Source of the DNA: Steroidobacter agaridevorans
GTDB taxonomy: Bacteria; Pseudomonadota; Gammaproteobacteria; Steroidobacterales; Steroidobacteraceae
Assembly (NCBI RefSeq): GCF_009932555.1
Contig: NZ_BLJO01000012.1
Span: 117,291 to 181,290 of the forward strand
Direction: 5' to 3'
DNA: 64,000 nucleotides
Part shown: positions 1 through 9,376 of the stretch, in pieces
How positions within the stretch are numbered: the first letter of the stretch is position 1
How the letters are laid out: each line of letters opens with the position of its first letter
Made by a program: the position numbers and the translations under genes
Notes under the pieces: model-generated
Seen by the model: the letters and a program-made list of their open reading frames with translations, nothing else
Told to the model about the DNA's origin: nothing
Database searches by the model: none

Positions 1-1
1 G

Positions 2-616
2 GGCGCGGGCCGCGGTTTCAGCGCCGGCGCCGATCTCAACAGCCTGCCGCCTTCTGGCGAGCAGGTGGCGGGAATGCTGGAAAAGGAATTCGGTCCCGGC
101 ATTCTGGCCATCGCCGACCTGCCGAAGCCGGTCATCGGCGCGGTCAACGGTTTCGCCAGCGGTATCGGCGCGGGATATGCGCTCGCTTGCGACATGTTGG
201 TGATGGGCGAGAAATCATTCCTGCAATTGCCGTTTGCGAAAATCGGGCTGGTGCCCGACGGCGGTCTCACATGGCAGTTCGCCGAGCGGCTCGGCGCGCG
301 GCACGCGTTTGAATTGGCGCTCATCGGCGACCGCATTCCGGCGGCCCGTTGTGTCGAGCTGGGCCTGGCGAATCGAGTCGTGCCGGATGCCGAGCTGATC
401 AACGAAACGTGCGCGCTCGCCGAGAAGCTGGCCGACGCGCCGCCGTTGGCTTTGGCGGGCACGAAGCGACTGCTTCGTCGCGCGCATGTGTTGGATCTCG
501 CCGGCGCCATTCGCGAAGAAGGGGCGATCCAGAAAGTTTGCATCGACAGCCAGGATTTCCGCGAGGGCGTAAAAGCGTTCTTCGATAAGCGGCCGCCGCA
601 GTTCACCGGCCGCTGA
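2..616 (+). CDS. Enoyl-CoA hydratase/isomerase family protein (5' partial)
   Basis: The reading frame is open from the first bases of the window, so the true start lies upstream. The first visible residues contain GRGFSAGADL, the crotonase-fold oxyanion-hole signature. A second conserved block with GFASGIGAGYALACD follows about 50 residues later. The family adds water to, or isomerises, the double bond of enoyl-CoA thioesters in beta-oxidation-like pathways in the cytoplasm. Substrate cannot be read from sequence. The stop lies 8 bases before the start of cofE on the same strand, so the two may be cotranscribed, although no direct biochemical link is known. About 204 codons are visible, compared with roughly 260 for the family, so only the N-terminus is missing. 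Confidence 0.9.
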   Translation, partial: GAGRGFSAGADLNSLPPSGEQVAGMLEKEFGPGILAIADLPKPVIGAVNGFASGIGAGYALACDMLVMGEKSFLQLPFAKIGLVPDGGLTWQFAERLGARHAFELALIGDRIPAARCVELGLANRVVPDAELINETCALAEKLADAPPLALAGTKRLLRRAHVLDLAGAIREEGAIQKVCIDSQDFREGVKAFFDKRPPQFTGR

Positions 617-624
617 TTCGACCG

Positions 625-1386
625 GTGAAATCGGTCGTCTTCACTGCCCTGTCGGGATTGCCCGAAATTCTCGCAGGGCAGGATCTGTCGCAGACGATTG
701 CGGCAGCCGTCGAAGGCGCGGGCCTGGCGCCCGCGCCGTTCGATGTGATCGTCGTCGCACAGAAAATTGTTTCTAAAGCCGAAGGGCGTATCGTCGACTT
801 GCGCACCATCACGCCGTCGGCCCGCGCTCTGGAGTTGGCGGCCCGGACTCGCAAGGACGCGCGCCTGGTGGAAGTCGTGTTGTCGGAGTCACAGGAAGTG
901 CTGCGAGCCGTGCCCAACGTGCTGATCGTGCGCCATCGGCTGGGCTATGTGATGGCCAACGCCGGCGTCGATCGCTCGAACGTTCCAGGCGCCGCGCAAG
1001 ACCAGGTGTTGTTGCTGCCTCGAGACCCGGATGCCTCCGCCGAGCGTTTGCGGAATGAGCTGAGCACGCGTTGGCAAGTCCCCGTGGCGGTGCTGATCAG
1101 CGACAGTTTTGGCCGGGCCTGGCGCAACGGCGTCGTGAATATCGCCATCGGAGCGGCCGGACTGCCATCCATTATCGACCGTCGAGGCGAATATGACAGG
1201 GAAGGTCGCGCGCTGGAAATGACGGAGGTCGGCTGGGCCGACGCCGTCGCTGCCGGCGCCGCGTTGGTCATGGGTGAAGCAAACGAGGGAACTCCAGTGG
1301 TGATCGCACGAGGACTGCAATGGACGGCGAGTGAACGTAACGCGGCGGCGTTACTGCGCTCCAGGGATCAGGATCTGTTCCGATGA
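625..1386 (+). CDS. cofE: Coenzyme F420-0:L-glutamate ligase CofE
   Basis: This 253-residue protein fits CofE, which adds gamma-linked glutamates to F420-0 in the cytoplasm using GTP. Family-typical stretches are KIVSKAEGR near residues 47-55, ANAGVDRSNV at 111-120 and SDSFGRAWRNG near 159-169. Its length is that of the single-domain enzyme; the C-terminal nitroreductase-like domain of actinobacterial FbiB is absent. The start is GTG at 625. The stop overlaps the ATG of cofD (ATGA), which implies translational coupling. F420 synthesis is patchy in proteobacteria, so this pair is notable. CofC/FbiD and CofG/CofH are not in the window and must lie elsewhere if the pathway is complete. Confidence 0.9.
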   Translation: MKSVVFTALSGLPEILAGQDLSQTIAAAVEGAGLAPAPFDVIVVAQKIVSKAEGRIVDLRTITPSARALELAARTRKDARLVEVVLSESQEVLRAVPNVLIVRHRLGYVMANAGVDRSNVPGAAQDQVLLLPRDPDASAERLRNELSTRWQVPVAVLISDSFGRAWRNGVVNIAIGAAGLPSIIDRRGEYDREGRALEMTEVGWADAVAAGAALVMGEANEGTPVVIARGLQWTASERNAAALLRSRDQDLFR

Positions 1387-2324
1387 CTCAGGTATTGGCG
1401 CTGTCAGGAGGGATCGGCGGAGCCAAGCTCGCCGAGGGGCTGCAACGCGTGTTGTTTCCCGGGGAGCTCACTGTCGCGGTCAATACCGGCGACGATTTCG
1501 AGCACCTGGGACTGGCGATCTCGCCCGATCTCGACACCATGATCTATACATTGGCCGGCATGCAGAACCCGGAGCTCGGCTGGGGCCGCGCCAACGAAAG
1601 CTGGAATTTCATGGCGGAAATCGAGCGTCTGGGCGGCGAGCACTGGTTCCGGCTCGGCGACAAGGACCTGGCCGTCCACATCGAGCGCACCCGCCGCCTC
1701 GATGCTGGCGAAAAGCTGTCGGCCATCACCGCCGACTTCGCGCGCCACTTCGGCATCCTCGGCAAGGTGGTGCCAATGACGAACGACCTGGTGCGCACGA
1801 TGGTGATCACCGACGAGGGCACGCTGGATTTTCAGCACTACTTCGTCGGGCGGCGCTGCGAGCCGGTGGTCAAGGGGCTGGCATATGCGGGCGCGGCCGA
1901 TGCGGAGCTGGTGCCTTTCATCGACGAGGCGGTGCAGGACCCGTCGCTGCAAGCCATCGTGATCTGTCCGTCGAATCCCTGGCTGAGCATCGGGCCGTTC
2001 CTGGAAATGCCCGCGTGGCGCCAGCTCCTGGTCGAGGCGACGGTGCCGGTAATTGCAGTCTCGCCGCTGGTGAATGGCCAGGCGGTCAAAGGGCCGACCA
2101 CCAAGATCATGAGCGAGCTGCAGCTCGAACAGTCGTCGGCGACCATCGCCCGTTTCTATGAGGGCATCATCGACGGCCTCGTGCTCGACAGGTCGGAAGC
2201 GCACCTGGCGCCGCAAGTCAGCATGGCCACGCACGTCACGGCGACGCTGATGAAGACAGCGGCAGACAAGCAGCGTGTGGCCCGGGAGGTCATGGATTTC
2301 GCCCGCTCGTTTAGCAAGTTGTAG
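1383..2324 (+). CDS. cofD: 2-phospho-L-lactate (or PEP/3-phosphoglycerate) transferase CofD
   Basis: CofD joins an activated phospho-acid to the deazaflavin Fo to give F420-0 or its dehydro/3PG variant. The 313-residue protein has the glycine-rich LSGGIGGAKL near residues 7-16, NTGDD at 34-38 and SPDLDTMIYTLAG near 47-59, all typical of CofD/FbiA. The gene overlaps cofE by four bases (ATGA), so the two are expressed together. Which phospho-acid is used (2-phospholactate, PEP or 3-phosphoglycerate) cannot be told by eye. The downstream ferredoxin starts about 70 bases later and may belong to the same transcript. Confidence 0.9.
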   Translation: MTQVLALSGGIGGAKLAEGLQRVLFPGELTVAVNTGDDFEHLGLAISPDLDTMIYTLAGMQNPELGWGRANESWNFMAEIERLGGEHWFRLGDKDLAVHIERTRRLDAGEKLSAITADFARHFGILGKVVPMTNDLVRTMVITDEGTLDFQHYFVGRRCEPVVKGLAYAGAADAELVPFIDEAVQDPSLQAIVICPSNPWLSIGPFLEMPAWRQLLVEATVPVIAVSPLVNGQAVKGPTTKIMSELQLEQSSATIARFYEGIIDGLVLDRSEAHLAPQVSMATHVTATLMKTAADKQRVAREVMDFARSFSKL

Positions 2325-2393
2325 GACGCTCCGGACCGCGAAATGGCACAATTGCCGCCCGGTTTCGGGACGAGCATTGGCTGGAGTATTTGA

Positions 2394-2711
2394 ATGAGTA
2401 TTCGGTTGAGCGTGGTGGACCGCAACGGCGGCGAACACGAAGTGGAAACGGCGCCGGAAGGCTCGTTGATGGAAACGCTGCGCGAATTGGACTACGGCGT
2501 CAGCGCCATCTGCGGCGGCATGTGCTCGTGCGCCACCTGCCACGTTTATATCGCTCCGGAATGGCTCGCGAAGCTGCCCGACCGGCAGAGCGATGAGGGC
2601 GATCTGCTGGCCGAGCTGCAGTTCCGTCAGGACAACTCGCGGCTGTCGTGCCAGATCCAGTTGAAGCAGGAACACGACGGCCTGCGCCTCACGCTCGCTC
2701 CCGAAGAATGA
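2394..2711 (+). CDS. 2Fe-2S ferredoxin, adrenodoxin/putidaredoxin type
   Basis: A 105-residue electron carrier with the adrenodoxin-type cluster ligands: Cys40-x5-Cys46-x2-Cys49 and Cys86. An extra Cys44 sits within the loop. Such ferredoxins pass electrons from an NAD(P)H-dependent flavoprotein to a cytochrome P450 or a ring-hydroxylating oxygenase, or serve Fe-S assembly. The reductase gene starts 22 bases downstream, so the pair probably forms a two-component chain. No P450 or oxygenase is in the window, so the terminal acceptor is unknown. Confidence 0.9.
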   Translation: MSIRLSVVDRNGGEHEVETAPEGSLMETLRELDYGVSAICGGMCSCATCHVYIAPEWLAKLPDRQSDEGDLLAELQFRQDNSRLSCQIQLKQEHDGLRLTLAPEE

Positions 2712-2733
2712 TCCTGGGTTTCGCATTTAGCTC

Positions 2734-4014
2734 ATGTCCGACACGCACACTGAAGATCACATCTATATCGTTGGCGCCGGCCACGCCGGCGGCGAGCTCG
2801 CGTTCGCGTTACGTCAACAAGGTTATGCCGGGCCGCTGACGATCGTCGGCGACGAATCTCATCTGCCGTATCAACGGCCGCCGCTGTCCAAGGCTTATCT
2901 GAAAGGCGAGTGCGAAGCCACGTCGCTGTATCTGCGGCAGCTGGCTGCGTATGAGAAAGCAAACATCAGCTTGCTGCTGAGCCGTCGCGTCGAGCGTATC
3001 GATCGCGCGAACAAGAAGCTGGTGTTCGACGACGGCCGCGAAGTCACTTATTCAAAGCTTGCGCTGGCGACCGGCGGCCGCGCGCGTCGCATGACCATCA
3101 ACGATGCAACTCGTGCGGAGGGGACCAGCAACTTCCGTTACCTGCGCAATATCGATGATGTGATGGCGATTCGCTCGCGCTTTGAAGCCGGGCAGCGCCT
3201 TGTCGTCATTGGCGGTGGTTACGTTGGATTGGAAGTTGCTGCGTCGGCCATCGCGCGCGGCGTGAATGTCACCGTGCTCGAAGCGTTGCCCCGCGTGCTG
3301 GCGCGAGTCACGGCGCCGCAGATGTCTCAGTTCTATGAGAAGGTGCATCGCGACGCTGGCGTCGATCTGCGCACCAACATCGAAGTGACGCATCTGGAAT
3401 TCAACGCGACCGGCGATGCTGTTACAGCGGTACATTGCACCGGCGGCGTGGTGATTCCTGCTGACTACGTCGTTGTCGGCATCGGCTTGTTGCCCAACAC
3501 CGAAGTGGCGCAGGCGGCTGGCTTGGATGTGGACAACGGCATCGTGGTCAACGAGTACGCCGTCACCTCCGATCCTGACATCGTCGCTGCCGGCGACTGC
3601 ACGAATCACCCGAGCGTGTTCTGCGGCCGGCGCATTCGTCTGGAGTCGGTGCCGAATGCGGTCGAGCAAGCTCGCGTCGCCGCGGCTTCGCTCGCAGGCA
3701 AGCCGAAGGCCTATGAGTCGGTGCCGTGGTTCTGGTCCGATCAGTACGATCTGAAGTTGCAAATGACGGGACTGTCGCAAGGCTACGATCAGTTCGTGCT
3801 GCGCGGTTCGATGGAGAGCAAGTCGTTCGCTGCGTTCTATCTGAAGCAGGGCCGGCTGATCGCGGTCGATGCCGTCAATCGTGCGCAGGAATTCATGGTC
3901 GCCAAGCGCATGGTCGCAGCGTGTAAATCGTTCGATCCCGCCGCGCTCGCCGACGAGTCGGTGCCGCTGAAGACCCTTGCGGGGCCGGTACAGCCCGCCG
4001 CGCCCCAGGCCTGA
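2734..4014 (+). CDS. FAD-dependent ferredoxin reductase (putidaredoxin-reductase-like)
   Basis: This 426-residue flavoprotein has an N-terminal FAD-binding GAGHAG at residues 14-19, an NAD(P)-binding IGGGYVG near 159-165, and a GDCTNH block in the second FAD motif. A C-terminal dimerisation/reductase domain follows with a WFWSDQYDLKLQ-type stretch, as in putidaredoxin, rhodocoxin and terpredoxin reductases. It should move electrons from NAD(P)H to the 2Fe-2S ferredoxin encoded just upstream. The family is also called NAD(P)/FAD-dependent oxidoreductase, and redox partners are often assigned only from neighbourhood. Confidence 0.88.
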   Translation: MSDTHTEDHIYIVGAGHAGGELAFALRQQGYAGPLTIVGDESHLPYQRPPLSKAYLKGECEATSLYLRQLAAYEKANISLLLSRRVERIDRANKKLVFDDGREVTYSKLALATGGRARRMTINDATRAEGTSNFRYLRNIDDVMAIRSRFEAGQRLVVIGGGYVGLEVAASAIARGVNVTVLEALPRVLARVTAPQMSQFYEKVHRDAGVDLRTNIEVTHLEFNATGDAVTAVHCTGGVVIPADYVVVGIGLLPNTEVAQAAGLDVDNGIVVNEYAVTSDPDIVAAGDCTNHPSVFCGRRIRLESVPNAVEQARVAAASLAGKPKAYESVPWFWSDQYDLKLQMTGLSQGYDQFVLRGSMESKSFAAFYLKQGRLIAVDAVNRAQEFMVAKRMVAACKSFDPAALADESVPLKTLAGPVQPAAPQA

Positions 4015-4167
4015 TATTTGCGCCAGCCGCTGACCCGCCGGAGGTCGGCGGCTTCGGCAAGACCCCATTGTTCGCAAGGACGGCCTGCTGGCCTTGTGGC
4101 AAAGTGGCGGCGACGCTTGGACGTGCGGCGCGTTGCGGCCGCAGGGAAAAATTTCAGGGGGTTCGCG

Positions 4168-5325
4168 ATGACCGAAGCAACTTCGACCACCGGCTTCAAG
4201 CCGAAGAAGTCTGTCGCACTGTCCGGCGTGACCGCCGGCAATACCGCGCTGTGCACGGTTGGACGCAGCGGCAACGATCTGCACTATCGCGGTTATGACA
4301 TCCTCGATATCGCCAACAGCTGCGAGTTCGAGGAAATCGCTTATCTGCTGATTCACGGCAAACTGCCGAATCATGCCGAGCTTGCTGGATACAAAGCCAA
4401 GCTGTCACGTCTGCGTGGCTTGCCCGCGGCCGTCAAAGACGTGCTCGAGCGATTGCCCGCCGCAGCTCATCCGATGGATGTCATGCGCACGGGCGTGTCG
4501 ACGCTGGGCTGTGTCCTGCCTGAACCCGAGCATCACGCTCCGGCCGCTGCTCGGGACATTGCCGATCGGCTCATCGCCAGCCTCGGATCGATGCTCGCGT
4601 ACTGGTATCACTACAGTCATCACGGCCGTCGCATCGATGTGGACACCGATGACGATTCGATCGGCGGGCATTTCCTGCATTTGTTGCATCAGGAGACGCC
4701 GTCGCGAGAGTGGGTGCATGCGATGCATACGTCGCTCATCCTCTATGCCGAGCATGAGTTCAACGCGTCGACGTTCACGGCGCGCGTCATCGCTGGCACC
4801 GGCTCGGACATGTACTCCGCGATCACTGGCGCGATCGGCGCATTGCGTGGGCCCAAGCACGGCGGCGCGAACGAAGTCGCGTTCGAAATCCAGCAGCGCT
4901 ACGACTCGCCCGAGCAAGCCGACGAAGACGTCCGCAAGCGGGTGGGGAACAAGGAAGTGATCATCGGCTTCGGTCATCCGGTCTATACGATCTCCGACCC
5001 GCGCAATGAGGTCATCAAGGAAGTTGCGCGCACGCTCGCGCAGGATGCGGGCGACACCAAGATGTTCGACATCGCGGCGCGTCTGGAACGGACGATGAAA
5101 GAGATCAAGAACATGTTCCCGAATCTGGACTGGTACTCGGCGGTGTCGTATCACCTGATGGGCGTGCCCACCTCGATGTTTACTCCGCTGTTCGTCATCG
5201 CCCGCACCACCGGCTGGGCGGCGCATGTCATCGAACAGCGCGAGGACGGCAAGATCATCCGGCCGAGCGCGAACTACATCGGGCCGGAGAACCTCGAGTT
5301 CGTGCCGCTCGATCAGAGAAAGTAA
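4168..5325 (+). CDS. prpC: 2-methylcitrate synthase / citrate synthase family
   Basis: This citrate synthase-fold enzyme of 385 residues condenses propionyl-CoA with oxaloacetate to 2-methylcitrate. The start at 4168 is chosen because it follows an AGGGGG ribosome-binding sequence and begins [20 protein letters not shown], which fits PrpC N-termini; the same frame is open upstream to 4018. Visible signatures are the [11 protein letters not shown]-terminal block, GPKHGGANE and [14 protein letters not shown], which carry substrate and catalytic histidines. A prpD-like gene follows directly, supporting methylcitrate over plain citrate synthase. The usual prpB lyase is not in the window. Confidence 0.88.
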   Translation: MTEATSTTGFKPKKSVALSGVTAGNTALCTVGRSGNDLHYRGYDILDIANSCEFEEIAYLLIHGKLPNHAELAGYKAKLSRLRGLPAAVKDVLERLPAAAHPMDVMRTGVSTLGCVLPEPEHHAPAAARDIADRLIASLGSMLAYWYHYSHHGRRIDVDTDDDSIGGHFLHLLHQETPSREWVHAMHTSLILYAEHEFNASTFTARVIAGTGSDMYSAITGAIGALRGPKHGGANEVAFEIQQRYDSPEQADEDVRKRVGNKEVIIGFGHPVYTISDPRNEVIKEVARTLAQDAGDTKMFDIAARLERTMKEIKNMFPNLDWYSAVSYHLMGVPTSMFTPLFVIARTTGWAAHVIEQREDGKIIRPSANYIGPENLEFVPLDQRK

Positions 5326-5338
5326 CTAGTTGGTTGCC

Positions 5339-6793
5339 ATGGCCCATCACGATCTCAAATCAGCGGAACGTCCGGCACCGGATGAGATATTGCAGGCGAT
5401 TGCCGATTACGCGCTGTCGTATCAAGTCGACAGCGAGGCGGCTTACGAGACCGCGTACTACTGCTTGATGGATACGTTGGCCTGCGGCTTCCAGGCCCTG
5501 CAGTATCCGGCGTGCACGAAGTTGTTGGGACCTGTGGTGCCAGGTGCTGTGATGCCGGGTGGATCGCGAGTGCCGGGCACGAGCTATGAGCTCGATCCCG
5601 TGCAGGCGGCGTTCAATATCGGCGCGATGGTCCGCTGGCTCGATTTCAACGACACCTGGCTGGCGGCGGAGTGGGGACATCCTTCCGACAACCTCGGCGG
5701 CATTCTCGCGGTCGCGGATTACATGGCGCGCCGGAGCGGCGCGCAGGGCAAGGTGTCGCTGAGGGTGAGAGATGTGCTCACCGCCATGATCAAGGCGCAC
5801 GAGATCCAGGGCGTCGGCGCGCTGGAGAATAGTTTCAACCGGGTTGGATTGGATCATGTGTTGCTGGTGCGGCTCGCTTCCACGGCGGTAACGACTGCGA
5901 TGCTCGGCGGCTCGCGAGAGCAGGTGATCAACGCAGTCTCGAACGCGTTCGTCGATGGCGGCGCGTTGCGGACCTATCGTCATGCGCCGAACACTGGATC
6001 GCGAAAGAGCTGGGCGGCCGGCGATGCGACCAGCCGAGCGGTGCGTCACGCGTTGATGGCGATGTCGGACGAGATGGGATATCCATCGGCGGTCACGGCG
6101 TCGACGTGGGGCTTCCAAGATGTGCTGATGAAGGGCAAGCCGCTGTCGTTCCCGCAGCCCTTTGGCAGCTACGTGATGGAAAACATCCTGTTCAAGATCT
6201 CCTTCCCGGCGGAGTTCCACGGCCAGACGGCGGTGGAGGCGGCGATGAAGCTGCACCCGCAGGTGAAGCGCCACATCGACGATATCGAGCGCGTGGTGAT
6301 CGAAACGCAGGAGTCGGGCGTGAGGATCATCGATAAGACAGGACCACTTGATAATCCGGCGGATCGAGATCACTGCATTCAGTACATGGTCGCGATCGCG
6401 CTGATCTTCGGCCGTCTCTCAGCGTCGGACTACGAGGACGCGACGGCGAGCGATCCGCGCATCGATGCGTTGAGGGCGAAGATGGTCGTGAGCGAGAACA
6501 CGACGTTTACCGAGGAATACTACGCGCCGGACAAACGATACATCGGGAACGCCGTGCAGGTGTTCTTCAAGGACGGCACCCGGACCGAGCGCGTCCAGGT
6601 CGATGTACCGCTGGGTCACCGCAAGCGTCGCGCCGAGGGAATGCCGGTGCTCGTACAAAAATTCGAAGCCTCCGTCGCCGCGCACTTCTCGCCGAAGCAG
6701 ACCGAGGCGATCAAGGCAATGTTTGCCGATCGGGGGAAGTTGGAGAGGATGCCGGTGCAGGAGTTTGTGGCGGGGCTGGTCAAGAACAAGTGA
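5339..6793 (+). CDS. prpD: 2-methylcitrate dehydratase, MmgE/PrpD family
   Basis: This 484-residue protein of the MmgE/PrpD family dehydrates 2-methylcitrate to 2-methyl-cis-aconitate. The N-terminal half carries the conserved [24 protein letters not shown] active-site block and a [13 protein letters not shown] stretch. ATG at 5339 is preferred; a TTG three codons upstream (5330) is also possible. The gene starts 13 bases after prpC and should be cotranscribed, giving the first two steps of the methylcitrate cycle. PrpB, and AcnD/PrpF if used, must be encoded elsewhere. Confidence 0.88.
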   Translation: MAHHDLKSAERPAPDEILQAIADYALSYQVDSEAAYETAYYCLMDTLACGFQALQYPACTKLLGPVVPGAVMPGGSRVPGTSYELDPVQAAFNIGAMVRWLDFNDTWLAAEWGHPSDNLGGILAVADYMARRSGAQGKVSLRVRDVLTAMIKAHEIQGVGALENSFNRVGLDHVLLVRLASTAVTTAMLGGSREQVINAVSNAFVDGGALRTYRHAPNTGSRKSWAAGDATSRAVRHALMAMSDEMGYPSAVTASTWGFQDVLMKGKPLSFPQPFGSYVMENILFKISFPAEFHGQTAVEAAMKLHPQVKRHIDDIERVVIETQESGVRIIDKTGPLDNPADRDHCIQYMVAIALIFGRLSASDYEDATASDPRIDALRAKMVVSENTTFTEEYYAPDKRYIGNAVQVFFKDGTRTERVQVDVPLGHRKRRAEGMPVLVQKFEASVAAHFSPKQTEAIKAMFADRGKLERMPVQEFVAGLVKNK

Positions 6794-7093
6794 GGGCAGC
6801 TCGCTGCGGACGAGTCAGGTCCTGGGCAGGAGCGAATGGCCCACTTGCCGACCAAATAATCGAAATCATTCTTGGAAGATGTCTCGCTCGCCGTTATCGC
6901 AAGTTTCCTGTCACGAAAAATAGACTGCATGCTCGTGCCCTCCATTGATGTGACTACATAAACGATTGCCACAGGTACTTGTTCATCGCGTGCGGCAGCT
7001 TCATTGCCGAGCGCTGCACGGCCTGTGCGGCGATCGAACAGAGCAGTAACTGCACGAATCCCGGAGTCGCGTAGCTTCGGCCCGACGGGGCTG
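6794..7093. other. 300-bp intergenic region between convergent genes
   Basis: This gap separates the ends of prpD (+) and the membrane protein gene (-). An open frame on the minus strand runs through part of it but overlaps prpD and has no family-like sequence, so I do not call it. I see no convincing terminator or RNA gene. Confidence 0.5.
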
Positions 7094-8281
7094 TCAGAAG
7101 ATCGCCTCGATCAGAAAAGTCGCGAAGTCATCGAGCGAGAACATCGTCAGCAGCAGTGGCAGGAAGGGCGTGGCTGAGATCGCAGCAAGTCTCATTACGT
7201 CCTTGATATCGAACGGCACGAGGCGAGTCTCGCGAACGACGCTGTAGCTGTTGCCGAGATCGGCGAGCGACTGGATATCGCTGCTGCCGAGCAGGGGCTC
7301 GCTTTGCGGAGCGCCGCCTTCCACCCACTTCTGATTGAACTCATCGGAGTACCGGTTGACCAACCGACCAAAGTGGCGCAATGCCTTGCGCTTGGCACGC
7401 AGCAGTTGAGGCGTGAATACCATGAGCGGAATGAGTGTCACGACGATGAAAAAGATGAGAAAGCTGAGAATCTCGACTTTAAAGCTCAGCAAGCCCCGGC
7501 CCGCGTACAGAATCTTGCTCGCGATCAATCCCGCAGCCACTGCGCCCTGGGCGAGCAGGACGAGCGAGAAGGCATAGATACTTTCGCTCAGGAAACCCAG
7601 TCCCGCGGCCCGGTCTGCATGGCTGGCGAGGAGACGTAGCTGCAACCGCGACACCCGAAATAGAAACCAGAACCACAGGGCGAAGCGAAAATACCAGCGC
7701 ATCAGCATGAACTGGAAGATCGGCACGCTGACAAACGCATGCCAATACCCGGCCGGCGTGAGCTGAATCTGCGCGCCATCCTGGCTCGCGTACCAACTCG
7801 TCGCGTGCAGCGCGATCTCATTGCGCCAGATCCAGTGTCCGACAGCGTAGACGAGCACGATCAGCGCCAGCTCGATGATCGGCGAATTGCGCAGGCGCAA
7901 AGTCGTATCTATCGCCTGCCGAAACTCCGGCATCTGTTCCGACCCGATCAGCCCTCGCTCGACGAACTGGCTCACCACATGATGAATGCGACGATGCACG
8001 ACGAGCTCCGCCGCGATCAGGATGGGCAGCGCGATCAGGAACCGAACGTGCGTTTCGATGTCGTCGACAAAGGCAATCGACACCTCATCGCCGACTGCAT
8101 CTCCGCGCAGTGCCGACAACAACAATAGCGGGAGCCACGCGATGCCCATGACGACGATCATCCGCCGATGCAACAGTTCCAGCGCGCTGCCCGACAGATG
8201 GGTGCGCAGGAATATCTGGAACAGCGGGCCGCCGAGCACCAGGGAAAAATCAGGTCGCGATTCGAGGATCGGCGTGCTCAT
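7094..8281 (-). CDS. Polytopic membrane protein of unknown function
   Basis: A 395-residue protein that I do not recognise. It has about six hydrophobic segments: residues around 43-60 (MIVVMGIAWLPLLLL), 82-95, 135-155, 185-210 (rich in Trp and Phe), 235-255 and 275-300, plus a hydrophobic C-terminus near 370-395. The loop after the fifth or sixth segment is basic, and a polar region with QSEPLLGSSDIQSLADLGN precedes the last hydrophobic stretch. No catalytic motif is visible. The gene stands alone between prpD and the VOC lipoprotein, so context gives no role. Confidence 0.75.
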   Translation of the reverse strand: MSTPILESRPDFSLVLGGPLFQIFLRTHLSGSALELLHRRMIVVMGIAWLPLLLLSALRGDAVGDEVSIAFVDDIETHVRFLIALPILIAAELVVHRRIHHVVSQFVERGLIGSEQMPEFRQAIDTTLRLRNSPIIELALIVLVYAVGHWIWRNEIALHATSWYASQDGAQIQLTPAGYWHAFVSVPIFQFMLMRWYFRFALWFWFLFRVSRLQLRLLASHADRAAGLGFLSESIYAFSLVLLAQGAVAAGLIASKILYAGRGLLSFKVEILSFLIFFIVVTLIPLMVFTPQLLRAKRKALRHFGRLVNRYSDEFNQKWVEGGAPQSEPLLGSSDIQSLADLGNSYSVVRETRLVPFDIKDVMRLAAISATPFLPLLLTMFSLDDFATFLIEAIF

Positions 8282-8379
8282 GCGCCGTCATGTTCCGACG
8301 ATCAACACGGGGGCACAGTACGTGCCAGGGGACGGGAAGCGTGGATGGACTGATCATCGGCGGAAGTAATTTGGGCAAC

Positions 8380-8405
8380 CGCCGTATCACTCGATACGTA
8401 CGGCG
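8380..8405. repeat. Imperfect inverted repeat in divergent promoter region
   Basis: CGCCGTATC at 8380-8388 pairs with GATACGTACGGCG at 8393-8405, with a 4-base loop and a two-base insertion in the right arm. It lies between the start of the minus-strand membrane protein gene and the plus-strand lipoprotein gene. It could be an operator or a fortuitous hairpin. Confidence 0.3.
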
Positions 8406-8512
8406 ATTCGAACGCCTAACGCACTTCCCCAAGGACGAATGGCACGAATGATCGAGGGAGTTAAGACTTTTCTTGCGCAGTCCTGCCGGCCCGGCAGTGA
8501 GGGCATCTATCT

Positions 8513-9376
8513 ATGCGTGCATGGCCAGCCACTCTTGCAGTCGCGCTCTGTGCGTTCGCGGCTGCGTGCATCTCGACAACGCGCTTGGATACGTCGGGGC
8601 TGTCTTTCTCGCAGGACCCGCTGATCGGCAAGGTCGTGTGGAACGACCTCATCACGGACGATCTCGCTGCGGTACGCGCCTTCTATAGCGGCTTGTTCGG
8701 TTGGACTTACGACGACGCCGGCAGCCGTCATGGGCACAAGTATGTGCTTGCCAGAGCGGGCAATGCCTACGTTGGCGGAATCCTCGAAGTCGATGATCGC
8801 GCCGACGGCAAGCCCCTGTCTCGATGGCTCCCGTACGTCTCGGTCGATGACGTCGACGCCGCGGTCCAGCGCACGAAATCGGAAGGCGGTCGAGTCGCTG
8901 TGCCGCCAACGAAGGTGAATCTCGGGCGTGTCGCCGCAATCATCGATCCCGAAGGAGCTGTCATCGGTCTGGCTCGCAGCCGCATCGGTGATCCTGATGA
9001 GACGAGCACTGCGCCCGCGCTGGGGCGCATCGTGTGGACCGAGCTATTGGCGAACAATCCGCAGCAGGCTGCCAAGTTTTATGCGGCAGTCGTCGGTTAC
9101 GAGCCGCTCACGGCCGCGAGGCGTGGGGGCGAATACACGTGGCTTACGCATCGGGGTACTCGGCGTGCGGGTCTGTTCGAGAACCCTTCCAGCGAGGCCG
9201 AGCCGGTGTGGCTGACTTTTTTCGCTGTTGACGATCCCGCTGCTTCAGCTGAGCGTGTGCAGACTCTCGGCGGCAGAGTCGTGCTCCCACCGTCACCCAC
9301 CTTGCGCGACAACACGATCGCGGTCGTTACCGATCCGACCGGTGCGATCCTCGTCCTGCAGAAGTTTCCGACGTGA
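8513..9376 (+). CDS. Lipoprotein with two VOC (glyoxalase/bleomycin-resistance fold) domains
   Basis: A 287-residue protein with a type II signal peptide: a short basic start, a hydrophobic stretch and a lipobox ending FAAAC near residue 19. Two VOC repeats follow. The first begins at about residue 39 (GKVVWNDLITDDLAAVRAFY) and the second at about 174 (GRIVWTELLANNPQQAAKFY). Each ends with a DPxGA motif (IDPEGAVIGL, TDPTGAILVL). VOC proteins bind metals or small hydrophobic ligands and are usually cytoplasmic, so lipid anchoring in the envelope is unusual. The stop codon overlaps the GTG start of a second small lipoprotein gene, suggesting joint expression. Substrate is unknown. Confidence 0.85.
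   Translation: MRAWPATLAVALCAFAAACISTTRLDTSGLSFSQDPLIGKVVWNDLITDDLAAVRAFYSGLFGWTYDDAGSRHGHKYVLARAGNAYVGGILEVDDRADGKPLSRWLPYVSVDDVDAAVQRTKSEGGRVAVPPTKVNLGRVAAIIDPEGAVIGLARSRIGDPDETSTAPALGRIVWTELLANNPQQAAKFYAAVVGYEPLTAARRGGEYTWLTHRGTRRAGLFENPSSEAEPVWLTFFAVDDPAASAERVQTLGGRVVLPPSPTLRDNTIAVVTDPTGAILVLQKFPT

Noticed and set aside
1404..2726. 440-codon open frame antisense to cofD and the ferredoxin
   Set aside because: Long antisense frames are common in GC-rich DNA; it is Arg/His/Gln-rich with no domain, and the sense genes are certain.
6616..6972. 118-codon minus-strand open frame over the prpD end and the following gap
   Set aside because: It overlaps prpD antisense, has low-complexity Ser/Arg composition typical of a GC-rich shadow frame, and shows no family motif.
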